Source: Euryarchaeota archaeon UBA52 (lineage in GTDB: Archaea; Thermoplasmatota; Poseidoniia; Poseidoniales; Thalassarchaeaceae). Taken from it: a stretch of 51,647 nt of DNA. Under the pieces are notes generated by a model. It did not search any database. It had not been told where the DNA came from and saw only the letters and a program-made list of their open reading frames with translations. Below, piece by piece: positions 1 through 8,100 of the stretch; positions within the stretch are counted from its first letter, which is position 1, and every line of letters begins with the position of its first letter. Where the stretch lies: assembly GCA_002505455.1 (NCBI GenBank), contig DAVB01000027.1, positions 4,134-55,780 of the forward strand. Direction: 5' to 3'. Position numbers and translations under genes: made by a program.

Positions 1-368
1 GGAGCCGATGAAACCCCTGACTTGGCCTTCGTTGCTTTCTTAGCCCATTCCTTTGCTTTATCGCCCCTCTGCTTTGAATTATATCCTGTTGCCTCATCGA
101 GAAACTGTGTCCATCGCTTTCTGGCATCCATCGCGGCGCGCATCGCATCCGGATCGTCAAAATTCGGAGGAACGTTCGTTACATCCACAATCAGCGCACC
201 TGAATCATCATACTTTCCTTCGATTGAGGTCATGATCCCGTGAGAAGCCAAAAATGCCTGTGAGTCGGTTTTTTCGACATTGTCGAAATATCTCTTTGCC
301 AGGGACGATAGGCCCCCGTCTGCTGTCACTGTCTTGACTACTCCTCGCTTTACATCGAAGCGCTCCAT
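1..368 (-). CDS. Hypothetical protein, C-terminus cut by window edge (DUF5611-like?)
   Basis: Read by translating the reverse complement: an open frame of 122 codons begins with ATG at 368 (MERFDVKRGVVKTV) and runs off the left edge. The product is soluble and charged, with a beta-strand-like N-terminal half (…SGALIVDVTNVPPNF…) followed by a helical Lys/Ala-rich segment (…KAKEWAKKATKAKSG…). No membrane segment or signal is seen. The start resembles, from memory, a small family of Thermoplasmata/marine Group II proteins (DUF5611), but this is a weak recollection and no function is known. It is divergent from the gene at 455, sharing an 86-nt intergenic region in which I see no convincing TATA box. 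Confidence 0.6.
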   Translation of the reverse strand, partial: MERFDVKRGVVKTVTADGGLSSLAKRYFDNVEKTDSQAFLASHGIMTSIEGKYDDSGALIVDVTNVPPNFDDPDAMRAAMDARKRWTQFLDEATGYNSKQRGDKAKEWAKKATKAKSGVSSA

Positions 369-454
369 GTGCCGTGGGATGTCCGAAGGGATTTGAAGGC
401 TGTCCGTAGTAGGCTGGTCTACCTGCTAAACGCAGTGGCTAAGCAGTATGAGGC

Positions 455-1582
455 GTGCCGAGCATCATGGCCGCAAGGTTGCTTGTGTTTCTGATGTTGC
501 TGGGAATGGTCCCTACAGCAATTGCAGAAGATGGCTCTGTGGTGAGGATTGATCACTCATTTACTTTGATAGAATATGATCCGGGCATAGAAGATGCTGC
601 TATTCATCCGGCTTCGAATTGGGTCGTGGTCGTAGGTGCAGAAGGATATGCTTTGTCGATGGATAAGTCATCTCCAAGCACCATGATTCCCCTTGCAAAT
701 ATTCTTGATTCGGACTTATTAGATTCGGATTATCACCCTGGTGGCAATACAGCACTGATTGTGGGAGAAAACGGTTCAGTCCTGAGGTATGCGGTTTCCG
801 ACCATTCGATAGAGAGAGCGACACCGGCCCAAACCGTGGGGTATGACGATATGCAGGCCGTGTCCTGGAATGCGAATGGGGAGTGGGCGTATCTGGGGAG
901 TTCGGATGGCACCTTGTATCGCATGCGTCCATCGGGAAACGGTAGTTCGGAGGTTTTGCCCATACCAGGCACTGGTGGCTCGTCAATATCGAGCATAGAC
1001 TGTCTGCCTGATCCATTTGTGTGTTTGGTGGCATCCGCTGAGGAAGGTATTGGAATGATCGATAGGGACCACGTCCTATCTTGGATTGGGGGGAGTGGCT
1101 CATCCTGGGCAGATATTGTTTGCAGGTCTGGTGGGGAGCCTGTTTGTGTTGCAATATCCATGGATCGTTCGATTGCGGAGATTGAATTTGAATCAGGCGT
1201 AGTTGGGCTGAGCATGCAGGCGCTGGAAGGATTCGATGGGACGCCCCGCTCTGTATCATTGGTCTCTTCCGAGCAAATTCTAATCACGGCGACGCCTGCT
1301 GAAATCATGGAACATCGGCCCCCGGGGCATGACACATTCACGTGGCTCACCAACGAAGCTGTAGTTAGCCAATCATTCGGCGTAAGTGGCTCTACCATAA
1401 CAGGAGTATGGGCGGGGGATGACGGGGATCATTGGATTATAACGCGGGACGGGACTGTTGCTTTGCTAGTTCCCGAAGAGGTAGGCGTAGCTCAAGGACT
1501 GCCGAGATTAGTGACCATGCTATCATTTGGAATCATGGGCGTGATGGCAATTGGGATATGGTCTACTAGATCTGGTAGATGA
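455..1582 (+). CDS. Secreted, C-terminally membrane-anchored beta-propeller-like protein
   Basis: The 375-residue product has an N-terminal signal peptide (hydrophobic stretch about residues 6-24, cleavage likely after AIA), a body of repeated short beta-strand units with WD40/PQQ-like rhythm (VVVVGAEGYALSMD, ALIVGENGSVLRY, WAYLGSSDGTLYRM), and one C-terminal transmembrane helix (about 350-369) followed by a short basic tail. This predicts an extracytoplasmic propeller held in the membrane. The start is GTG at 455 or the in-frame ATG at 467; both keep the signal peptide. It lies 52 nt upstream of the acyl-CoA dehydrogenase on the same strand. No catalytic motif is recognised; the specific function is unknown. 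Confidence 0.75.
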   Translation: MPSIMAARLLVFLMLLGMVPTAIAEDGSVVRIDHSFTLIEYDPGIEDAAIHPASNWVVVVGAEGYALSMDKSSPSTMIPLANILDSDLLDSDYHPGGNTALIVGENGSVLRYAVSDHSIERATPAQTVGYDDMQAVSWNANGEWAYLGSSDGTLYRMRPSGNGSSEVLPIPGTGGSSISSIDCLPDPFVCLVASAEEGIGMIDRDHVLSWIGGSGSSWADIVCRSGGEPVCVAISMDRSIAEIEFESGVVGLSMQALEGFDGTPRSVSLVSSEQILITATPAEIMEHRPPGHDTFTWLTNEAVVSQSFGVSGSTITGVWAGDDGDHWIITRDGTVALLVPEEVGVAQGLPRLVTMLSFGIMGVMAIGIWSTRSGR

Positions 1583-1634
1583 AATCGAAGTGCGAACCTT
1601 GAAGGGACTCTGCCTCGGCGGATGAATTGATATT

Positions 1635-2807
1635 ATGGGATACGAGGCACTCGACTTCTACGATGTTGATTCACTCCTTACAGACGAAGAGCGCATGATT
1701 CGCGATGTCGTGAGAGACTGGGTGGATGAATCCGTCATCCCAAAAATAGAGAATGCTTGTAGAGAAGGAGTCTTCCTAGATGAATGGCGCCAAGAGATTG
1801 GCGGCATGGGAATATTAGGGGCTCCGTTGAAGGGGTATGGGTGCCCCGGGCTTTCTTACACCGCATATGGCGTAATTTGCCGGGAATTGGAAAGAGGGGA
1901 TAGCGGGATCAGATCTTTCGCGAGTGTGCAAGGTTCTCTGGCGATGTACCCAATATGGGATTTCGGAAGCGAGGAGCAAAAAGAGAAGTATCTGCCCAAG
2001 ATGGCAACTGGAGAATTGATCGGTTGCTTTGGATTGACTGAGCCAGATTACGGTTCGAATCCTGGCGACATGGTGACCAAAGCCGAAGAAGATGGTGATC
2101 ACTATATTCTGAATGGGGCGAAGATGTGGATAACGAATGGGACTATTGCTGACTTGGCAATCGTATGGGCCAAATTAGATGGAGTCATCAGAGGTTTCAT
2201 TGTTGAGAAGGGGGACAAGGGCTTCTCCGCACCAGAGATGAAGGGGAAGCACTCCCTGAAGGCTAGCGTTACATCCGAACTCGTATTCCAAGACTGCAGG
2301 ATTCCGAAAGATAGGATTCTGCCGGGCGTCAAAGGGCTCAGAGGGCCTTTTTCATGCCTTAACAATGCAAGGTATGGAATCTCATGGGGCGCGGTTGGTG
2401 CTGCTCAGTCATGCTTCGACTCAGCCAGAAGCTATGCGATGAGTCGGATTCAGTTCGATCATCCCATAGCGGCTTATCAGTTGGTGCAGAATAAACTGGC
2501 TTGGATGCTTCGCGAGATTACGAAAGCGCAACTTCTTGCATACCACTTGGGCGTCAAGAAAGACTCAGGAGAGTGGGTGCCCGAGCACATCTCTCTTGCA
2601 AAAATGAACAATGTCGACATAGCTCTAGAGATTGCGCGTGTCGCCAGAGATATCCACGGTGCTAATGGCATATTGGACGAATACCCCGTCATGCGCCACA
2701 TGGCTAATCTTGAATCTGTCAAGACGTATGAGGGGACTCATGACATACACAACCTGATACTAGGACGTCACATAACCGGTATTCAGGCTTTTACAAGAGA
2801 AGCCTGA
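1635..2807 (+). CDS. gcdH: Glutaryl-CoA dehydrogenase-type acyl-CoA dehydrogenase
   Basis: A FAD-dependent acyl-CoA dehydrogenase of 390 residues, full length for the family. It matches glutaryl-CoA dehydrogenase throughout: ERGDSGIRS near residues 86-94 places Glu86 and Arg93 at the positions of human Glu87/Arg94 that contact the substrate carboxylate; GCFGLTEPDYGSNP and WITNGTIADL form the flavin/substrate region; TYEGTHDIHNLILGR carries the catalytic base Glu366 preceded by Tyr365. The known reaction is oxidation (and decarboxylation) of glutaryl-CoA to crotonyl-CoA, passing electrons to ETF. EtfB and EtfA follow immediately on the same strand, supporting an electron-transfer unit. Activity on other acyl-CoAs cannot be excluded from sequence alone. 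Confidence 0.9.
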   Translation: MGYEALDFYDVDSLLTDEERMIRDVVRDWVDESVIPKIENACREGVFLDEWRQEIGGMGILGAPLKGYGCPGLSYTAYGVICRELERGDSGIRSFASVQGSLAMYPIWDFGSEEQKEKYLPKMATGELIGCFGLTEPDYGSNPGDMVTKAEEDGDHYILNGAKMWITNGTIADLAIVWAKLDGVIRGFIVEKGDKGFSAPEMKGKHSLKASVTSELVFQDCRIPKDRILPGVKGLRGPFSCLNNARYGISWGAVGAAQSCFDSARSYAMSRIQFDHPIAAYQLVQNKLAWMLREITKAQLLAYHLGVKKDSGEWVPEHISLAKMNNVDIALEIARVARDIHGANGILDEYPVMRHMANLESVKTYEGTHDIHNLILGRHITGIQAFTREA

Positions 2808-2855
2808 TTCCGTTGTATTGATAGGACTGCTGCCGAGGCGACATATGGTGATCGC

Positions 2856-3611
2856 GTGAAGGTGGCCGTTCTAATCAAACAAGTACCAGACACAACAGCA
2901 AGAATCAGCATAGCCGGCGGATCGGTTGATGAAGGCTCCATATCGAAGTGGACAATCAGCCCGTATGATGAGTATGCTCTTGAAGCCGCTCTTAAGTTAC
3001 AGAGCGAATCAGGGGCGAAGGTGGTTGCGATTACGCTTGGGCCACAGCGTTCTTCCAAGTCTCTTATCGATGCTGCAGCAGTTGGCGCTGATGAGCTAAT
3101 GCATGTATTGTACGAGGGGGACGCGGGATCATTGTCGCTCCAAAGTGCTCTGGCAGCTGCTGTCCGTAAATCAGAGGCAGATATCGTTCTAGCAGGCAAG
3201 CAAGCGGCGGATACGAACTCTGGCTCCACAGCACCGGGCGTTGCACAAATGCTTGGTCTACCCTGTGTGGGCCTTGTATCGGAAGTAAAGGCGGTTGACG
3301 GTAACTTCGTGGCCACTCGCTCGACTTCTTCGGGGATGGAACGTGTTTCTGTGAGTGGGTCATGCGTATTTGCATTCGACAAGGGTGATGAAGAGCTTCG
3401 TAGACCGAACGTAAGAGGTATCATGATGGCTAAAAAGAAGCCCATAGAAACACTATCTCCTGCTGATCTTGGTATTTCCATGGAAAGTGGTGGTGTGAAT
3501 CTTGAATCGGTAGGATACCCTCCAGAGAAGCCTGCCGGGCAGACATTCCAAGGAGCGGCTTCCGCCTCTGAAGTCGTAACCAAACTGAGAGAAGAGGCGA
3601 ACGTAATCTGA
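2856..3611 (+). CDS. etfB: Electron transfer flavoprotein beta subunit
   Basis: The 251-residue product starts with the family signature MKVAVLIKQVPDT and contains the AMP-binding core of EtfB (DEYALEAALKL, ADIVLAGKQAADTNSGSTAPGVAQMLGLP). EtfB pairs with EtfA to carry electrons from acyl-CoA dehydrogenases to the membrane quinone pool. Start is GTG at 2856; the upstream ATG at 2845 is out of frame. The gene lies 48 nt after the dehydrogenase and 12 nt before etfA, so all three probably form one transcript. I see no bifurcating-type extra domain; whether this ETF is bifurcating was not resolved. Confidence 0.93.
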   Translation: MKVAVLIKQVPDTTARISIAGGSVDEGSISKWTISPYDEYALEAALKLQSESGAKVVAITLGPQRSSKSLIDAAAVGADELMHVLYEGDAGSLSLQSALAAAVRKSEADIVLAGKQAADTNSGSTAPGVAQMLGLPCVGLVSEVKAVDGNFVATRSTSSGMERVSVSGSCVFAFDKGDEELRRPNVRGIMMAKKKPIETLSPADLGISMESGGVNLESVGYPPEKPAGQTFQGAASASEVVTKLREEANVI

Positions 3612-3623
3612 GGAGGTCATGGC

Positions 3624-4541
3624 ATGAGTGTAACAATCGTTTCAGAACCGCATGAAGAAGGAATGCATCCAACTTTGCCACAATTGGTGAAGGCGGCATC
3701 GATCATTGGTCAATCTTGTACGGTAATCATGCCTGGCGGAAATGGTGCCGATGAGGCATCGAAGATACAAGGCGTTGAGAAGGTAATAAAACTCAATGGG
3801 GCCTGTTTTTCAGTATTTGACTCATCGTCCTGGTCGACAGCAATATCCGGTCTCGTCGACGGTACTGTCCTGATGGCCACTACTCCCACGGGGAGGGAGC
3901 TTTCAGCGAGCATAGCAGCAAGCCTCGGACGCCCAGTTATCCAGGATGTGACTGCTATAGCCCCTGGCGTAAAGGTCGAGAGGCCCGCTTACTCCGGTAA
4001 AGCTGTAGAAAGCATCTCCGTGAGTGGCGACGCAGTCATCACAATCCGTCCGAATGCAATTGAATCGGCAGAATCAGGAGGTTCGGCAGATATTTCGACG
4101 GTTGATTCCGGGGAGAACTTGAGGATCGCAATCTTGGAGGCTATTGCCAAAGCGGGAGAGCGTCTTGACGTATCGGAGGCCGACATCATAATTTCAGGAG
4201 GCAGGGGCCTTGGAGATCGTTCCAATTTTGAAAAATTAGAATCTGTTGCTGATTCGCTTGGTGCCGCGGTGGGGGCTAGTCGTGCGGTTGTAGATGAATG
4301 GGGGCTTCCGCACAGCATGCAAGTTGGACAAACGGGGAAGACCGTTACTCCTTCCCTCTACATCGCAGTTGGCATATCAGGTGCGATTCAGCATCTAGCT
4401 GGAATGCGATCAAGCAGGTACATTCTCGCCATAAACAAAGACCCTGAAGCACCGATCTTCGGTGTTGCAGACTATGGAATCGTTGCCCAGTGGGAAGACG
4501 CGCTTCCGATTTTACATGAGGCCATCAAGTCTCTTCCGTGA
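3624..4541 (+). CDS. etfA: Electron transfer flavoprotein alpha subunit
   Basis: A 305-residue EtfA. The C-terminal FAD domain is clear: GGRGLGDRSNFEKLESVADSLGAAVGASRAVVDEWG-type segment (about residues 192-230), the QVGQTGKTVTPSLYIAVGISGAIQHLAGM flavin-binding stretch, and the terminal NKDPEAPIFGVADYG motif. It is translated from ATG 3624 behind a strong Shine-Dalgarno (aggaggt, 3611-3617) that begins right at the etfB stop, indicating coupled expression. Its 3' end overlaps the convergent PPTase gene by 17 nt (4525-4541), an unusually tight convergence. Together with EtfB and the acyl-CoA dehydrogenase it would feed acyl-CoA-derived electrons to respiration. Confidence 0.93.
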   Translation: MSVTIVSEPHEEGMHPTLPQLVKAASIIGQSCTVIMPGGNGADEASKIQGVEKVIKLNGACFSVFDSSSWSTAISGLVDGTVLMATTPTGRELSASIAASLGRPVIQDVTAIAPGVKVERPAYSGKAVESISVSGDAVITIRPNAIESAESGGSADISTVDSGENLRIAILEAIAKAGERLDVSEADIIISGGRGLGDRSNFEKLESVADSLGAAVGASRAVVDEWGLPHSMQVGQTGKTVTPSLYIAVGISGAIQHLAGMRSSRYILAINKDPEAPIFGVADYGIVAQWEDALPILHEAIKSLP

Positions 4542-5145
4542 TTCTTAGTGCTACCATCGCGATGTGATCTACGTCAGAGATTCTGACGTCATATCTGTTT
4601 ACCGACCATCTTGATCCTTTGGCCATCCACGATTTTCCATCGTGCGTGATGTCCTTCGAAATTGACATGCCGATACCAAGAGCTTTCGAAATGGCCTCTT
4701 TCGACATCCATATTCGAAGTCTTGAGTGTTCGTCTTGAGGATCGTTTTGTTCCTCCTCGTTCAATATCAGATTCAATGCGCCCTGCGATATTTTTCGATC
4801 TTTAGGTTCCAAATCCACCCCCACATGCACATCAGGAGGCGTCATCACAGCCACAGCCCCATAATCTGAATGTGAGATGCTACATCTCGCAAAGATTCGC
4901 CCGTCACGAGATATACATCCCCCGGCGCCGTGCACTATTTGCAATTCGTCTCCTTCTTTAGCCTGAGAGATCTTCGAGAGAGCGAATCTTCCAGAAATAT
5001 GGTGTAATCTTCGTTTAGAGCTCTTGGAAGCCATTATTTTTGGATCTAGGAGAGGTGGACTGTTTGTCTCTTCAGCACAGACAGAATGCTCCGCGAAATG
5101 AATCATCAGTGATTCTTGATTCGATACAGGAGCGTAATGGAGCAT
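4525..5145 (-). CDS. 4'-phosphopantetheinyl transferase (Sfp type)
   Basis: A 206-residue Sfp/Gsp-type PPTase. Motifs seen: SISHSDYGAVAV (residues 89-100), VGVDLEPKDRK with Mg-binding Asp111 and Glu113, and WMSKEAISKALG with Trp146, Lys149, Glu150 and Lys154. It would transfer phosphopantetheine from CoA to the serine of acyl carrier domains, here presumably Ser1697 and Ser1811 of the adjoining synthase. The ATG at 5145 lies 5 nt beyond the stop of the synthase gene and has a GGAG-type ribosome site in that gene's 3' end, so the two are almost certainly co-translated. It is the last gene of the operon and overlaps etfA by 17 nt tail to tail. Confidence 0.9.
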   Translation of the reverse strand: MLHYAPVSNQESLMIHFAEHSVCAEETNSPPLLDPKIMASKSSKRRLHHISGRFALSKISQAKEGDELQIVHGAGGCISRDGRIFARCSISHSDYGAVAVMTPPDVHVGVDLEPKDRKISQGALNLILNEEEQNDPQDEHSRLRIWMSKEAISKALGIGMSISKDITHDGKSWMAKGSRWSVNRYDVRISDVDHIAMVALRITEET

Positions 5146-5150
5146 ATTCC

Positions 5151-8100
5151 CTACTCCGCATCTAACAAACCTGGGCGCTCGCCGACATCCAAGAAAGCCA
5201 TTGGTTTCATCATGAGTCCATCGATTTTGAGCACAGGGGCGCCATCGAGTCTTATCACTGAATCATGCAGGGTGGAAGAGTCGGATGAAGACCCTGTTCT
5301 AACGGACAAGACAGTTATCGAACCATCTGGAATCTCATCTAACAGTACTATCCTACGTGCACCCACTGGGAGCGAGTCGGCGCCGTCAGTATCCATTGAG
5401 GTTAGGCCAGCTGCCTGGAAACATGACTCGATGAGCATTGGATGCGCTATCAGTCCGGGTTGTTCTTCATCGACCCCCATGTTGAATAATTCCGGATTGG
5501 GGATGTCCCCTATCCCATGAACACGCGCCTCAATACCTCGGCCATTTTCATTCTGGATGGATGCTACCACTCCTATCAAAGGTTGGAATCTTGGTCCGTG
5601 GAACATACGATTGTAGATATCTGCCGAGGCGAGTATTCTGGATCCGTCTTCTTCCTCCGGGATAATATCCGGAATTGGCTCATTTCCCGCAGAAGAGCGC
5701 AATATTGCAATGGCCTTGTGATGAGTTATCGCTTGGTCAAGCCCGCCGGGAGCTATCGACTCTATGGTACAAGAAAATGCAATTTCGGCTCCATCGTGCT
5801 GTATGGGCTCAGCAGTACAGCGTATTTCCTTGATGCCTCTTGTGATTTTCACAGGGATTCCAAATTCGACATCCTCGAAACTAGCAACTTTGCCATTATT
5901 TGAGCACAGACTAACGGTCTCAGCCATCATTTCGAGGGCCATCACCCCGGGGAAGTATGGCACTCCGGATATTGAATGATCATTGAGATATCTGTGCGAA
6001 TCGGGATCCAAACAAATCGAAGTGACCGTCTTTCCATCGACATCACATTTGAGAATCTGCTCAATCATCGGGAAAGTCAGGGGGTCACCATACTCAGAAG
6101 ATGCGCGCGGAGAAAGATTGACTTTTTTCCTTCTTACTGATTTTCTATGGTCCAGAGTGCCCAATTTTCCTGCGATAAGAACCGATGTTCCCACTGATCC
6201 CAATACTTCCTCAACGAACATACGAGCTCCCTCATCAACAGGTATCATATCCACTCCTGCACGATCAAATACAGTCTCTAGCGACCCCCTGGTGGCCATC
6301 CCTGCGCCGGCCCAGGGTGACCAAGCGATTGAGATTGAGACCATATCCTCCGAGAATATCCTAGCGTGTTCTGCGTCCAAAATCCTGTTCGCTGCGCAGT
6401 AGTCTAGTTGAGCCGCATTGCCCAATCTTCCAGCTACGGATGTGAATGAACAGGCGAATCTAACTGGTTGATCTCTAGAAGATAGTGAATCGTAAATCGC
6501 CAGCCAACCGCCTACCTTTACATCCATGACCTTCTTTACGATTTCATCCGACTTCAAGTCGAAAGGAGTGGAGTCCTCGATACCCGCGCCATGCACTATG
6601 CCGGTTATAGGCCCGTGATTACTGATGATTGAGTCGATCGCTGAATCTACGGACGATCTTGATGTGACATCCACGGAGACGTATTCTGCGGTGGCTCCAG
6701 CGGCTCTGAGTCTCGAAAGGGTAGAATGAATTCCAATGGCTCGTTTTCTGGACTGCCATGCATCCTCCCATTGCTTTAGAGTGGCTTTCCCGGAGCTGCT
6801 GATTGAATCCAGGTGCTTCTTTAGCTGGGCCTTCTCATCCTCCATGGCCCCATCATCTGAATTGGCTAAATTGGCCAATTCCGGATCCAAGGGGGTCCTG
6901 CCGAGCAAAATGAATGTTGGAGAATCAGATTTGTCACTTGATGCGAGGCGTATCATGCATTCTGCGGTGACTCCGGCTGCTCCTCCGCTCACAATCCAGA
7001 CGTCACTAGGGTCTAGGGACATATTGGGAGGAGGTGCATCTGAAATTCTTAGAGCGATTCTTTGTCTCTTGAGGTCGGCGGCAATTCCTACCTCAATAGG
7101 GCCTGTCTTTCTAGTTGCTTCTGCAAGTATTGCGAGGGCAGCAGATTCTGGGTTATCGAGTAATTCAGGACTCAAATCGATCGCCCTGATTGACACTTTT
7201 GGACGCTCTCTACCGTAACTCATTGCAACCCCGTGTATTCCTGCGGCTGCCGAGTTCAGACCCCTTCCATGGAAACCGTGGGCCCCATCTAATGCGGATA
7301 CCGTAACAAATGTTTGAACCTGAACGTCAGGATTTGTGTCGAAGTCTTTCAAGAGTGAATGTGTCGATAGTGCCCAACCCAGCGGTTCTGGGTCGCTGGC
7401 CAATGTCCCTTCTGCGTCTAGGGGGGCGAGATGAATGAGTGTTGTATCCACATTCCTTATCGCTTCGTTTTCACCTTCACCCACGAAGATATGGCTTGTG
7501 CCAAAAGACTGGAGTGTTGCAGATAGGGCGTCGGCTACACCTCTTCGGTCCCTTGTGATTAGAATCTGTGATGGTAGATGGCCCATTGACAATGAGGCCA
7601 TATTCTCGATTTCGATGCTATGTCTGTGAATCTCAGGAGGAGTTTTGCGCTCATCCTTTGCAAGGGTGCCTGGATCATGCACAGGAGTGGTTTCCTTTGC
7701 ATCGAATCCTGACACGTAGGCAACGACATGCCTCAGAGTTGGATGGTCTCTAATCTGAAACTCGTCATCTATCTCCAGATTGAATTCGGTTCTTATGTCC
7801 GACATGATCTCTGCCTGCTTGATCGAATCGATCCCAAGCTCGCCCTCCATGTCTGCATCGATTTCTATGAATTCTTGGGGGTATCCGGTGTGCTGCACTA
7901 CGATTGGGAGGATCCTGGAGAGTGTCTCTTCATCGGATTTTGATTTCACTGTCTCAGCAATTACAGTGCTATTCACATTTGGAACGGGCGCATCAGGAGC
8001 TTGTTGAGTGGTGGAATCTGGCTGCTTGATGGTTTGGGCTCCGTTCATCGAGGAGATGTAAACTAGGATATGGGCTAATGTTGGGTGGTCTCTAAGTTGG

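Noticed and set aside
600..1398. Minus-strand open frames of about 220 codons over the first beta-propeller gene
   Set aside because: They overlap each other and the + strand gene, which has a signal peptide and membrane anchor; no motif on the minus strand.
2783..3583. Minus-strand 266-codon frame
   Set aside because: Antisense of etfB, which has unmistakable family motifs.
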